This document shows positions 23,490 through 36,500 of a stretch of DNA of 64,000 nt, one piece after another. The stretch comes from Mesaphorura yosii (Eukaryota > Arthropoda > Collembola > Poduromorpha > Tullbergiidae): positions 62,001 through 126,000 of the forward strand of contig WIXG01000163.1 in the NCBI GenBank assembly GCA_009869945.1, read 5' to 3'. Position 1 is the stretch's first letter, and each line of letters begins with the position of its first letter. Made by a program: the position numbers and the translations under genes. The notes under the pieces are model-generated. The model saw nothing but the letters and a program-made list of their open reading frames with translations. It did no database searches and had not been told where the DNA came from.

Positions 23490-26400
23490 CTGCAGTGCAA
23501 AGAAAAGCATACCGAATTGACAGGACGCTCGATCAAGGAAAGCTTATCGCTGAGGCGCAGGCACAGGCTGTCCTTACCTGTCGTAATCCATAACCTTAAA
23601 GAGGAGCTGGACATCAGGAATGTTCTGTGAAGGTACATCAAAAACGAGTGACTCATTCCAAACGGGGGCCAGCGACGCCTTCTGAATGGAAGTTTTCCTT
23701 TTGCGAATCTTCTTGCCCTGGCACGTCAGGTAAACCTTCGTGTACGGATCTGAAATGCGGAAGCAGTTAAATTAGACACGTCTTATTAGCGGAGGTGTTT
23801 CTTTTGCATTCGTACCTGAGGATCCGGTGATGTCCATGGCCCTCAGGTTGCGTGCCTTGATGATGGTCACCGTGAGCCGACCAGCCGTCGGCAAGTAGCA
23901 AAGAGACAAGAGAAGTTCTCCGAGGTACAACTTGTCCTGCGCAGAATCGCGAAAGAAATTAGCACAAATTCCACTTCCACGTGGCACAGCGACAATTCTT
24001 CAATTCTGCTCTCCGTACCTTTGGCGGTGAGAGAATGTCCATGGTGTAATGCATTTCGCAGCTGAGATCCGAATCCAGAATGTTTTTCATGATGACATGC
24101 CCAATCAAATCATGTCTCGAGAAGCGATCGAAATCGTAAACTGAAAACTGCAGAGAGCGTTCCTTCAACTCTTCGTATGGAATGCTGGAATACCGGGGCA
24201 GAGCACAGAAATATAAATAGTAGAAATTAATTACAGTGACAAACAATTCTGCAGCAGCAGCAGCAGCGAGATGGTCGTCGGTATTTCTTACTTGAAGAGA
24301 AACATCTCATTGAAGAAGGGATTCAGATTCCTGCGATGAACTTTCGTCTGACATTTCTTCTTGCGATCAGGTAGCAAATATATTTTAATGTACGGGTCGC
24401 TATTTCCATTCATATCTTTAGCGGGCAGATCCAGAGCTTGCAATACCTGGAAAACGAGAAATGGAGTGTCATGGAATGGAATGGAGTGAGCACGAGGCGA
24501 TGATATGACTGCATGGAATGAATCGGAGCACGAGGCAAGAAAGTGAGCAGAGAAATGAAAGACGGCATGTGCATTCATTCAGCAAGGTGGAAAGATAATA
24601 AGAAAAGATGAAATCTATCTACAGGAAATTGTAGTTGATGCTCTGCGTTCCCTGAAGACCGATTTTCCTGGAACTCGAAACTCGAATTCGCAATCGCATT
24701 CGAATCTGATCATGGAAGCATGCCTGGCAGGCATGAAGACAGAAGCAGAGCTCTCTATGAGGCGAATTGGGCTGGGAAGCGCGCTGCCTCAGCGCACGCG
24801 CATGTGGGAGGAGGCGGAGATCGAGGTTAACGAGCAACATGAGCAGCCCACCTTGACAATCAGCGTCTCCAGCTCCTGGTCGTACTTGAGTGAGTATTGA
24901 AGCTGACCAACGTGCTCGTTGCAGGTGCTCTCGTCCGTCGACGGCTGGCGAGTCAGCTCGTTCTTGTACAACTCCGGCTGCAGACGAATAAAAAGAGACA
25001 GAAACGGTCCATTAGCTGAGTTCATTCCCATTTTGATGAACGCGTGCCTGCGCCCGAACCCGCGCCGCGCTGGGAATTGACTAATTTGTAAACAACGCAG
25101 CAGCTCCGCAAAACTCCGAGTTAAAAGCTGGCTTTGGCTTTGGGAATTGAGAACCTTGAGAACATTGAACTTGTTGACTCCTCGACTACTGGAGTCGGCT
25201 CGGATTCGCTACGTGTGCTGCTGCGGCGCTATGCTACGCGACTTGGCGGCGAATTAACCCAAACCCAAGCCGACGCGGACGAATTCCTTCATTTCTGAAA
25301 ATGCATGGAGGAAAAGTTCAAACGATAAAAGTCTGCTTCATTTCATTTCCCTTTCGCCTAGATCAAAACTAATTAAACTTTTCGTGCTCATACTATTGCT
25401 CTTCCTGCCAGCGGCCCTGCCCTGCTTGTTGCTTGCTTCCAATGCTTGCTTGTAAATCATATTTACAAAAGCGTGTAGTATACACACACCGCCGCGCCGC
25501 TCCGCTGGGCACGAAGTCTGTTTGCGCTTGAACGCCCGTGTGGGAGTAGAACTACGAGGCAGGCACGTACGGGCTGATCGTCGGTGAAATGCGAGCTGGC
25601 GCTGGCGGAGAAAGGCAGCAGCAACGAATGACAAATCCGGAGTGATGAAGCCGTGCAGGCAGGAAGGAAGCCGTGCTCGCAAAGCTCGTGAAGGCACGTT
25701 GGGAATTAAATTAGGAACAGTACCGCTCCGGGCGGACACGTTTGTTATTGTTTTGTGGCGCATCTCATACGTAAGTCGATCATTTAGCAAGCGCACGGCT
25801 TCCACCAACAGCAAGCATCAATGCGCGCTAAGTCAAGCGCCTCCACCTACTTGAATGAGCCCGATGCTGTCTTCGTTCCCGCGGCGGCGACTCTTCTCCA
25901 GCGTGTGCACGATCGGGTCGATTTTCATCCGCTTCGGTGTAGCCGGCATCGAGAGCGACTCCAGGCGGTGAGAGAGCTGGCGCTGGAAAGTTTCGAGCCT
26001 GGTGGGTACAGCGGGCAGGGTGGATTGCCTCAAAACCTAAATAAATTAATCAAATATTTGATAGTTTGCAAAGTGTAAACAACAGACGATTCCGTGAAAT
26101 CAAAAGTGGATTAATCAAATTGCAGTGGTCGTCATAAAAATTGTTGATCCGAATTAATTCTGCAAATAGCAAAAAAGACAGTTCACCAGTCCAGTGGACT
26201 CACTTTCTTGGCGGCGACATTCTCCTTGACGTTCTGGACAAAGTACTCCTGCTTTGCTATGTCCTGTGTGAGGTCCGGGAGTGAGTGGCTGATCTGGATG
26301 GTCGTTTTCCCGTTGAGTCCGGCCTCCTCGTCTTTCTGCCGATGGTACTGGCTCCACTTCCAGCAGTTGTAGCAGCGGAGCAGGAGCAGCGTCACAAGTC

Positions 26401-26509
26401 CAAGAACGAGGAGCACTCCCGTCCCGATCGTGGCGAGCACAAGCACGCTGAAGGACGCCTTGGCGAGCGTCACGTCCTCCACCTCGCCGTCAACGTACTC
26501 GTTCGACAT
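23258..26509 (-). CDS. Synaptotagmin, alpha/9/10-like (one TM helix, tandem C2 domains)
   Basis: The gene has eight coding exons on the minus strand: 26204-26509, 25851-26036, 24852-24977, 24292-24446, 24019-24184, 23816-23936, 23578-23749, 23258-23489. Phases agree over 1464 nt, giving 487 residues. A short N-terminus precedes one membrane helix (about 20-44) with Cys46 and Cys49 just inside, likely palmitoylation sites. C2A (about 190-308) keeps all five calcium-binding Asp: D217, D223, D275, D277, D283. C2B (about 316-445) has D348, D354, D408 and D410 but E416 at the fifth position, plus a polybasic KKIRKRK strand and the terminal [16 protein letters not shown] motif. [11 protein letters not shown] and NLRAMDITG point to the Syt-alpha / Syt3/6/9/10 branch rather than Syt1, 4 or 7. 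Such proteins are calcium sensors for vesicle fusion that bind SNAREs and acidic lipids. The frame stays open upstream of the ATG to the splice acceptor at 26559, so the start is likely but not certain. Confidence 0.92.
23578..23749 (-). CDS. Synaptotagmin exon 7: middle of C2B
   Basis: Encodes residues 354-410. Begins with the second half of the loop 1 Asp codon (DPYTKVYL), contains the polybasic strand and [12 protein letters not shown], and ends with loop 3 MDYD. The flanking introns are only 66 and 88 bp. Confidence 0.93.
23816..23936 (-). CDS. Synaptotagmin exon 6: start of C2B
   Basis: Encodes residues 314-353: [18 protein letters not shown] followed by calcium loop 1 (RAMDITGSS). It is the clearest subfamily marker, matching the Syt-alpha and Syt9/10 type. 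Confidence 0.93.
24019..24184 (-). CDS. Synaptotagmin exon 5: second half of C2A
   Basis: Encodes residues 258-313: [29 protein letters not shown], shown here only by its key residues D275, D277 and D283 of calcium loop 3, then the linker to C2B. Confidence 0.92.
24292..24446 (-). CDS. Synaptotagmin exon 4: C2A calcium loop 1
   Basis: Encodes residues 207-257. [18 protein letters not shown] carries D217 and D223, then [15 protein letters not shown] and NPFFNE. Ends in phase 2 at TTCAA|GTAAGA. Confidence 0.93.
24447..24851 (-). other. Synaptotagmin intron 3
   Basis: 405-bp GT-AG intron within C2A. No separate gene was recognised in it. Confidence 0.85.
24852..24977 (-). CDS. Synaptotagmin exon 3: linker and first C2A strands
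   Basis: Encodes residues 165-206: an acidic/polar linker, then [19 protein letters not shown], the usual first two strands of a synaptotagmin C2A domain. Phase 0 at both ends. Confidence 0.92.
24978..25850 (-). other. Synaptotagmin intron 2
   Basis: 873-bp GT-AG intron. A minus-strand open frame at 25338-25814 has no recognisable domain and was not annotated. Confidence 0.8.
25851..26036 (-). CDS. Synaptotagmin exon 2: basic cytoplasmic linker
   Basis: Encodes residues 103-164, rich in Arg, Ser and Pro ([18 protein letters not shown]). It lies between the membrane anchor and C2A. Such linkers vary between synaptotagmins. Confidence 0.85.
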
Positions 26510-26559
26510 GGAGCGTATGCGGGAACAAAGGAACGATGACGGAGTTCCGCTTCGCGATC
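26204..26559 (-). CDS. Synaptotagmin exon 1: transmembrane anchor
   Basis: Coding part is 26204-26509 (residues 1-102); the exon itself starts at 26559 after the acceptor TTCGGTTCCAG. The ATG at 26509-26507 opens a short acidic N-terminus, then a hydrophobic helix of about 25 residues ending [10 protein letters not shown]. The 50 nt before the ATG are also open in frame, so a longer N-terminus cannot be excluded, although the candidate upstream exon has an in-frame stop. Confidence 0.85.
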
Positions 26560-29500
26560 CTGGAACCGAATGGAAAAGAGGAAATGAGATGATGAAATGA
26601 TTGCACGGTTATTGATGAGATTCATGCCCTGCGATGGCCCGCGCTGTGCTTCTTCGCAGTTTACAATTCGCACTCCGCACTTTGTGGCTCAATTTACAAA
26701 ATTTTCATTCGCGTCTCGCGTGACAGCTTTTAAAGGTTATAGCTCTTAAAGCCCAGACTCGCGCCTCCATGATTGATTATAGTTTGGGACACGAAATCAA
26801 CAATCAACACAATGGCCAGAAACTCAGTGTCATCAGTGCAGCAGCAACTGAATTGTAAAGGAAGAAGTGCGACGCAGTTTCTTCGTGGCGTGGCGTCTGA
26901 TTGTATCAGCACAATTGGACGCTTGCAGCTCCAGCCCGCATTGTGCTGCTGAATAATACAAAATTTACTTTCTCCTAAACTGAGCCAAGCATCTGCCGAC
27001 CATATCTGTCATTTTCATTTTCATGGTTCTCATCATCTTCTCGTCATTACATTCATGAAAATTATGATTTATTTTCCAAACCCGACGTGCTGATGCTGGA
27101 GCTCGCGTTTACTTGATCCTGCTTTTCATGCACCAATGCTTCTGCCTTCTGAAATGCCGAAGCTCAGTCGAGAAAGCGGCGTCCTACGCAGAAACAGCAC
27201 GCGTTCAGGCTGGCAGCTCTCAGCCCACACGCCAAACACAAACTCCACTTCATGTTGATGAACTGCAGGGAGAAGCGATATGCAAGAGTATTGTTTACGT
27301 TTTAAAAAGGATTAAACTCGAGCAGTCTTTGTCTAAGTACAGCACCGCACCGTGGGCGCCGTGAGCGTCCCGGGCAAGGCAAGAGCAGTAAAATGTAGAA
27401 AGGAAAGTAACGAGTAAAGTCTAAGCTCGATGCTCTAAATGATGGCTTTAAGAGCTCGCTCGCTATGTCCGGGAAAGCGACAAAACTTGCTCGGCTCGCT
27501 TAATCGTAATCTGTCATCGTCCAAAGTTCTATGTGTCAAGTTCGAAACTTCCAAAGTGCTGCACAGTTTTTCATTGTCAAGGCACAAGGACGAGGCGAGC
27601 ATGAACGACCCATGCCATTAAAGCTGCCGCGCGCGCAGCATATGCAAGAATAATTAAGTGCAGTTACGCAATGCCGTATCAGTTTCACGACATGGGCAAC
27701 TGACTCACGTAATTGTAATTGAGACACGGCTGATAAATAGCAAAGTGAAAGCGGCAACGGCGACGACGCTTAAAGCTCAACATTCGTCTGTTACCGTTGC
27801 ACAGGCAAAAACTGGAGCAGGTCGGAGCCGAGGCAAGTGAGCTGTGAATTGTGGAAGCGAAAGCGGGCAAATGTGATTGAAAAGTGGTAATCAGCGTAAA
27901 AGCTTTTACTGCAAACACAAGCAACATGTTTGAGCTTTCCACACGAACGGACTCCCAATTCGCATTTCCCATATTCGCAAATTTGCACTTTGGGCACTTT
28001 ACCCTGAGCGAAGTCAACGAGTGAGCGTTATTATTCTAATCTGCAATTTACACAAGCTGGCAATAAACGAAATATTGCATGCAAGGCAGATCAGTATTAT
28101 TTCACGCCAGCCGAGACCCAAACATAAAGCGTTTGCTTGTTCTGACTACGCTCATGCTTTTACGTTTTCGTGGAACAGGTAACTTTTACATCCAACACGC
28201 ATTCGTCACGCATCGCAGACTCGCACAGAATTGGTCAGTCATGCTTTCATGTGATTAATTAGCACACTTTTAATCAGTAAGCGTGCTCAACGCTGCTGTG
28301 GTTTGCATGCGGTCACGGTCGTGAATGTGACAATATTGGCGTAGGTTAATCGTGTATAAATGGAAATTAATGCTCGAGATGCTGCGGGTAAAATGCAGAT
28401 TTCACAAAATCTGGTCCGGAGCCTGGTGGCAGTCGCGGATTCTCCTGGGACAGCGGAGCTGTTAATATTCGCCAACCCACTTTCTCCTTGATAATGCATC
28501 TTGCGACCTGCGCCCTGCATCAAGAAATAGACCTCAGCCGGGCGCTGTTCTGCGCTGCGGTGAAGGCCAGGCTTTAGCAAATGGTGCAAATAAATCTATC
28601 AACTCATCTTATTCTTCCTCGCCTCGCGCGTATTACCGGCTGGCAGGATTTATGTGCCTGAGAAAGCCAAGTAATTTATCTTGCACCCGACCTCAGCTCA
28701 GCCTCGATACACGCATGCAATGTATCGACGGCCATCGCAGATCAGAGGCGAAAAGAAATCATCTTGAGCCCAAAAGTCAGTCTGGAAGTTTGCACAAGGC
28801 GAATACGTGAATACGTTAAGCAGGAATATCGCAAAGACAAACAAAGGATTACAATTACGGTGGCAAGCCAAGTCAAGTCAACTAAAAACCAGGCTGGGCT
28901 CACACAGCAGGCAACGCGATGCGGCAGCGACTTAAGTTTAAGGTCAACAGCAGGTTGTTTATTTTATTCGGCACAGCAGACCCCAGAATGTGTGCGATTT
29001 AATTTCAAATCCTGAGTAACTCGGACATCGGGCTCGTTGAAAGAAATGAATGCAATACAAACGTAGGCGGCGGTGACATGCACGCACGGTGTGGCACGGA
29101 GAAAGTTCTGGGAAATAAAGATTTGCAGATGCTTCATCACGGCACAGCATCCAAATTGCCAAGCATTGCTCGTGCTTCGTTCCCATCACGTTTTGACGGC
29201 AACTCGGTCGACAAATTGAGATTTGTAAGCTGAAACTTGCTTGCGCGCTAGCGCTTTAAAAGTTAGGAAGGAGGGAAGCAGAGATAAATGTAATGTAATT
29301 TGAGTCGATGAAACGAAGAAAGTTGTTGAGTTGGTGAGTTTATTAAGACGAGCTTGTGCAAAGAAAAGTTTTCGGGATTCAGGGCGGATCAACTCGAACG
29401 CGTGCAAGAGCGAGGAAAAAATCGAAATTCAGGAGCTCACGCGCCAACAGGTTGGCCATCACACGACTAGGCTCGAATATTATTGTGACCCGCATAATGA

Positions 29501-30224
29501 AAAAAATGAGTCTGACTGTCTGACGCTGAGAGCAATAACGCATAACAAAAAGCCCGCATTTGATTCGCCGCACGATCAAAATCGTGAAGCACGAATAGCC
29601 AGATAACTTTTTTATTTTGTAGCTCCAGGAAATGAAAACCTTGTAAATAATGGCATTTGATTGTTGAGACGGTGCTTATTGACGACACGACTGTGAAAAT
29701 GCGACGCGGATGTGAGACGAGTCAATTTTCGTGGTCTCGCGTTGTTTGCTTTTGTCTACCCGACTAGAATAACATGGCGCAGAAGGCAGACGGGATAATA
29801 ATAGGACGTCATGCTCCAAATACGACGTGCAAAACCCGCACTTGTGTTCGTATTTTCGTATTCACTGTTTGTTCAGGCGCGATGTCTCGGTTTTGGAAGA
29901 CGGCCGACAGAAACGTGAAACGCGGTACGTGAAACGCGATTGGCATTGACAATGAAAATGAGAATGCAATGCCAATGCGAATGACATGGCCGTGACATTG
30001 AGAGTGATTGGCAAATGCGCCATGCCTGCTAATTACGTACTGGGGCAATTTGAGCCACGACGCCATGCCACGACTTTCTCTTCCCAGATCCGAGCCGTCA
30101 AATTTCGACTCAGCGGCAGCAGTCGCAGCAGCCTGTCTGCTGCCGATCGTATTGCCTATAATTACGTAAAGGGCGCGACGCCGTTGCAGCGCTAGCTTGA
30201 AATTGGAGGTGACTCGAAGCTTAC
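26560..30224 (-). other. Long 5' intron of the synaptotagmin gene (inferred)
   Basis: About 3.7 kb between the acceptor at 26559 and the candidate donor at 30225. No conserved reading frame was recognised on either strand. Confidence 0.45.
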
Positions 30225-30597
30225 CTGCAGAAGTGCAACTTGAGACGACGACTCGTTCGGTGCGGTGGTCGAAGAAACAGCTGCGGTCTTGTAATTAAAT
30301 TCTCGTGTTTCGTTATCGTTATCAAGTAAAGCGAAATGAAATGCAGGTGTCGGAGAAGTTTGGAGACTGAAGCTGATGCACACTTGAGACGGACGCTTCA
30401 ACGTGCCCGCGTTGGCTGCTGCTGCCGAAGCTGAGATTCCGGTGTTACTTCCTCTCCGACAACCTGTTGCTTTCTCGTGCAGACTTTCTCCGGTTCCTCT
30501 TCCTTTATACAACCGTTTTCTGCGCGAAGGCTTCTCAGGCCTCTGCTTCGGCTTCAGCTCAGCTCAGCTCAGCTCAGCGCTCTCGCTCGCTCGAACT
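30225..30597 (-). other. Candidate untranslated first exon of the synaptotagmin gene
   Basis: On the minus strand an arthropod-like initiator TCAGTT (A at 30597) is followed by leader-like sequence and a strong donor, CTGCAG|GTAAGC, at 30225. Joined to the exon at 26559 in the frame of the synaptotagmin ATG, it has an in-frame stop, so it would be untranslated. A TATAAAGG also occurs on this strand near 30503-30510, within the proposed exon, and could mark an alternative start. Confidence 0.35.
30555..30579. repeat. (CAGCT)4-5 tandem repeat
   Basis: Four perfect copies and one imperfect copy of the pentamer CAGCT, just downstream of the putative minus-strand start site. AGCT makes it locally palindromic. 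Confidence 0.9.
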
Positions 30598-30599
30598 GA

Positions 30600-33500
30600 C
30601 ACACGCTTCATGCTTGACGTTGGCTCCGTCAGGCCCATCCGTCCACTGCGCCTGCTGCCTTGCCCTGCTCAATTCCTCGTCGTACTATTGGCCCGCCAGT
30701 TCTGACCACAGATGATGAGCACGATGTTGCCAGGCGAAATGCGATTATGAAAGCGGATGAAAGACGTTGTCTAGTTGTCTTAGGTTCGCGCGCTTAATTT
30801 CCTTCCCATCTCGGAAGGTTCTGCTACTGCTCACTGCTCGGGCATTGTTTTAAACTTTAGGATGAGCTTTGTGGTTTTTGAGCTCATAACCAAGACACGG
30901 ATACGGACTCGTGCGGCGCGCGGTGCACGAATGATTTACGACGCTAACCGGCACGCATTAATGCGCAATATTCCAATGCCACTCTTTGTTCTCCCGGCGC
31001 TGTTGGCTGCAAGGCCCGTGCCTCGCTTGCGAAAAGAGTTGCTGGTTGCTGTTGTTGTTTTTGCCATTTTCTTGCAAAGTTGAATCTAAAATTACCTTTC
31101 ATTTTGTGCTTCTTGTGAAACTGAGTTAGGACAAGTCAAGTCGTTAATCTCCCATCCGCAATTTTCCAGGAATGTCGTCCATCATCTCGCGCTCGTCACC
31201 GATCCAGCATAAACTCATCTCTCTCGCTCATTGTACTGTGAGAAGGCAGGCGAGACGCGAGTCCTTGAGACCGCTTTTGTTTTTGCGTAGCGACTCGCAA
31301 AAGCAAAACCTTGTCCTTGTTCCCTCTCCCGCTTTTACTTTTTGCTCCCGACCGTCACGCACTTTGTGAAAAGTGAAAATACGCCGCTCACGTAGTTCGG
31401 GTTTGATTGTACGTACATGCACGCACTATTAAAAAGGGAATTTAAACTCCGACCGAGTCTCATGCATTATGCAAGCACGGGTTTGCAAGAAATATAAAAC
31501 AGATTCCTGATAAAGCAATAGAAATAATATGAACAAAATAAGCTGGCGCAAAGCGCACACGTCGAGTTGGTGACAGCATCGTAATGGGACGACTGTTTCT
31601 GTGGCGTGGCGTGGCAGGAGCAGAAAAGAGCGAACATTTCCGTTCCCGTTCCTGAGACCCGTTCCTCAAACGAAATGAATTAAGTCAAGTGGAAAAAGAA
31701 AAGCTTTCATCGACCACACGAACGAGCGGAACTTTCTTTTGATTTCTCCCAGGTTTTTCAGCAAAAGCTTCAAGAGGCAATGAATAAGAGCACACGTGCC
31801 GAGTGCGATAATGGCGACAAAAAGACGACAAAAATAATATCTTCGCGGTGAACAATTCTGGCACGAAAACAGCAACATCGCGACATGACGATGACGAAGC
31901 GGCGTGTGCGATTGAGTGCATCGAGCACAAAGCAGAAGAGAAGATACCAGACAGTAGCTGAAGAAAGACGATCGAAATTGAACAACACACGCGAAATCCG
32001 AAACAACAATAAATAGAAGGGGGAAAGCAGCAACAGCAGTAAAATCTGACATAAGGTGAGAATTTACGGTCTTTATTGTCATTGTCAAAAGTTGCACGGC
32101 GAAAAAGAAATGCGAATTTCGAGACCAGCGTTTCAAGCCAGCATTTTCGTGGAGCAAACGATGCGTTGATGACCTTGAGCAGAGCCGGAGAAAGTCTGCT
32201 GGGCCGAGTCGCACGGTAGCAACAGGTTGTGTTCTCCTCAGCAGTGTCATTCGCTCTGCTCGACTCCTCTCCGCTTTCTCTTTCGCTTTCTCCCAGGCAC
32301 ACGGAAAGTGAAATAAAAAGCTGTGGGCATAAAAGACAACCGCAAACTATGCGCACAAAGAAAATTTAAAAAATGTGTCTCAGAAAGACAATTTTAGTGG
32401 CTTTTTATTACCTGCTCGTCGTTCGGAAGATGAATACAACTTTTTTTTTCTGCGTCCATTATCATTGCTCATCTGTTCGTCTGCAGCAGCGGTGCGGTTC
32501 AGCCACTCAAAGAGCCACTTTGGCACTCAGAATCTCGCCTCGCTGTCAGTCTCGTCGTAGCCACTTTAATTAAAATCGACCACGGTAGTCGACCACCATT
32601 TCGGTAGGTTCCTCCGCTCTCTTAACGTGGAAGTTGGAACTCGAAACAGACACCGAGAAAGTTGTGAAGGTCTTTCGTAAAGAAAGTTCCGCCATTCAGC
32701 GCCCACTTCAACGTGACCTACACCACAAAGAAAAAAAAGACTGTTCTTAATCTTATGTGCTGCCCTTTCATAATATTTAATTGGTAACGGCATTCCGTTG
32801 CACTGGAGACAAGCATTCCTTTGCCATTCGTTTCCGAGTTGAGTCTCATTCATAAAATATGATTCTAGGAACTTTCATGGAATCTTCTTTTCATCATTCA
32901 TGCCGCCGAACTCGTGGAAACCGTTATTAATAATTGGCAAATACCCACTCACTTCCCCGGATTTCGGTTCACATTATTTTGAATCGAACACCAAACTCGG
33001 GCACCGGGCGTCGGTCGACGATGACTTTTTGAATTTCAACGGTAAAATTGATGTTGATCTCGTTGTTTGGATTGGATTACTCGTCATCGTCACAAGTGAA
33101 TTTCTGTGAAGACAATGATAAAAATAAAGGAAAACTTTCTTGAGAAAAAAGGGAAAGCTGACGCATGTCGCCTGTCCTTGTCCTCGAAATGCGAGGTGAA
33201 CGGGTGCTCTGCTCTTTCTGTCAATCTCAATCGTGTGCCAGGAGGCGGCACAAAAGACGGTCCCTCAAATCGGATTATCATCTCATTATCTGGAGGCCAT
33301 TGTACTTCAAATTCAAGACAGATGCTCGGCAGGGAGCAGCCCAGCACTTAATAGCGACGTAAACCGAAATGAGAAATGAACAGGGCTTTTGCGAAATTGT
33401 CAATCCAATTTTTTGATTTGCGGTTCAAATTTTCCATTACGCTCCGCATTTCCAAAATTGAAGCCAAGCCCATTGAATTGGCATCCTTGAGTTGGACGTG

Positions 33501-36500
33501 CATTCAACCACCATGCCACTTGACATTTGGCACTAATGATCTTTTTTATTTCAACTGGAAGTGCAATCTGACGCGATCGCTGTCACAGGAGGCTTCTGCC
33601 CTGCTCGGAACCGACAAGACAATAAATTTCAACGGAGGACAGGTCCAGGAAAGCTGGAGAGCTAAACTGGGACGCGCTTTCTTGGAATAGATAGCGGAAG
33701 CCCTGAAATGTGAGGTATAATTTACTAATTGATTGGCAACCATCATCATCGTCCTGTGCTTATAATGATCATGTTTCATATTTCATGCGGCTGAAAGGAG
33801 AGTCGAGAGCTGGGAGCTCCGAAGCACACAGCCCGTCAAAGCCAAAGTACTTGCTTATTAAATTTGAGTACCTCAAGTAAATATCTCGGAAGAATCTGCC
33901 CTGCACACATGTGCATTGCACGCAATTCTGTGAAATGAGTGAAATTCTAGAATAATTGCTTTCATATTCTGACAGCATGGAAAAAAGTTTTCAAGAATTT
34001 CTGATTAATAGAAAATTAATGGACGACTAATGGAATTGGAATCAAATTATAATGTTTGCGAATCTTTTAATGAAATGGTGACATCAAAGTATCAAAAAAT
34101 GATTGGGCGAGTTGCTAAGCACAGGAGCCCAGAGCTCCTGTAATTTTTGACATTAAGTGACGCCTAGAAAATAGGGAACAAATAAAAGTCAAATTCAAAT
34201 CCAAATTCTCAGTAGTTGAGAGCGGTTATTGAAATTCAAAATGGCACAGCCAAACCAAGCGTGAGTAACAAATAATAACCACACATTTTCGCTCTCAATT
34301 TAATTACCGCGCGTTATTGCGTGGGCTCCAGCTACGCGGACAGTTTATTGTTTACCGCCCCGCACAACGAAGTGGATGACTCTCAAGTGCCATGCCACGC
34401 CGCGCAGGAGTACAACACAGCAATTAATAAAGAGACAGGTATCAAGCGTGGCTTCAATTGATAAAATTCTAATTTGATTTCAACTGTCAATTCACAACTT
34501 TATCAAACGAATTTTGCGGGCAGACAACTTTGAAGCTTTTGAAGTGAAAGTTTGTGGGATTCCACCAAACGGAAGGGTTAGAGAGTTTGAGTGCTAGTTC
34601 GAGCACGATGAACAAGAATTCTCAAAATGACTTGTTTTTGTGGGAAAAATTCGCAAAAAGGAATAATTAAATTGACGAAAAAGACAAGTTGAGTGATGAG
34701 CATGGCTGACTATCTGAAAAGCAAAGGCAAAGGCCAAGTTTGTACATTTCATCACTCAAATGTGAGTTTTGAAGTCTGTTGACATTGAAACACGTGCTCT
34801 GCGAGCCGAGCTGATTAGAAAAGAGCCCTTCAGTGTGACAGGCACCAACGCAAAAATTGCGGCCGTGTCACTCCCGTGCCTGAAGAGTTGAAGGGAAGAG
34901 AAAAGAGCAGAATATATTTATTTAATGCAAAATACAAATTGCCTATTTTTCATACCACTCTGGGCTCCACGACTCCACGTGGCGCATGCGCGGCGAAGGC
35001 AATCCGAAAAGTTTTTTAATCTCAGGACGTCAAATGGTATCCCGCTTTTGCACTGAGATTGAAAAATAGATAGGAATATTTATTCAGGTCGCCAGCTTAC
35101 ACGTACAAGCGGAAAAACTTAAGCAAGGTCATGCAAGTTTTCAATTTGGGTCTCCCGTGATCAGCATTTTTCAGCACAAACCAACCATTCATTCAGCGAC
35201 CTGCGACGTTTTGTGAAGAAGTAAACAAAGGACGCTCGAATTCTCGGAGGAATTCATCGGAGACAAGTAACAGAGCAAATGAACGTGTAAACAACTACAA
35301 AAAGTGACCTCCAACTACTACTACGCTGGCGACAGACTCGACGAGTAGAAAGGCCACATACGAATACGTCGCATGCGATGTTGATGATGATGAATTTAAG
35401 GCATTAATGCTCTTGTCTGCAAGAGCGCGTACGCGTACGTGGAATAATTATCTCGTCGCCTAATTTAAAGTAAACAATGTCATCCTGATTCCCACATTCC
35501 CGTTTCTCCTTCCGTCTTCTTTCTAAATTAAAGAGCGACGAGTTAAGAAAGTGGACTCGAATCCTTCGGGTCGAAAATATGCGCAGTCTATTTTGAGAGC
35601 AGAAGCTTTCAAAATAAACAAGAGAAGAAAATGGCCGCATGCAGCATCTTGTCGTCCGAACCCGTAGAAAGTAGAATCGTGAAGGTTGAATTTAGCTCAC
35701 ATCATTAAAATTGTGAAAACTTTCAGCACCAACGGCAGGACAAAAAAGGTTGCCGTGATTTTGCAGTGTGCAGTTTGAAATGGTGAAGGGCTTCGTCCGG
35801 GACTGGCAGCTTCAGGTTCAAGTTCGCATGTATGCTTGGAGGATGAGAATGATCATGGTTTTCACTTACCAAGAATTGGCAGCGCAAAAAAATGCACTGC
35901 AGCCGAAATTTTGGGTTCTGAATTCGCTGATGCGCGCTTCGAGTTACGGAATTGATTTCGTTGGGCCACTGCCACATCATTTTCGTTCGTGTAGCTTTTT
36001 GAAAGCCGTCCCGTCCAGTGCAAACTGGACGTCATCGCCTCAGGACTCATTACAAAAGTCTACCCAGTCGGGCACAGGCACAGGCTCAGCTTTATTCTTC
36101 CGGTGGCGCGTGTTTTGTATCTTTTGTGCAGCTCCACGCGCAAACAGGCGCCATGCACGAGAAGGTACAAAGTCTCTTCACATGCCAACGCCAAATAAAC
36201 CCGAATGCTCCTGTCATCGAATGTTGAACCGGCCAGTATCGCTGACCCTGAAAGATTTCGCACAAAATTCTAACCATAATTTTCCGCCTGAACTCACAGC
36301 GTAATTACGTGCACGTACGGTTCGAATCGGCATACGAACGAGTCGTCAATCTCATAAATTTTGCAGTGCTGCAAACTGCGGCATAATTATCGAGATTAAA
36401 GGGCGCAAATACCTGGAAGAAAATATTTTATGCAAATGATCACGACTCGTAATTGGTTTTTCGCATTTTCTCTTTTCTACTCGTCCGCCATTCGCGAAGC

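Noticed and set aside
25338..25814. 158-codon minus-strand frame in the synaptotagmin intron
   Set aside because: No domain, not phase-compatible with the neighbouring exons, and the flanking exons join directly with full C2/linker continuity.
31666..32356. Two overlapping minus-strand frames of 194 and 223 codons
   Set aside because: Two long frames over the same bases indicate few stops by composition. Neither has a domain, splice-consistent neighbours or conserved wording.
35768..36304. Plus-strand frame with GIDFVGPLP, reminiscent of retrotransposon integrases
   Set aside because: Only nine residues resemble the integrase motif. There is no zinc-binding N-terminus, catalytic DDE pattern, reverse transcriptase or LTR nearby, so chance is more likely.
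36311..36335. tRNA T-arm-like GGTTCGAATC
   Set aside because: The flanking bases do not pair into a T-stem, and no anticodon or acceptor stem could be found. No other tRNA was recognised in the window.
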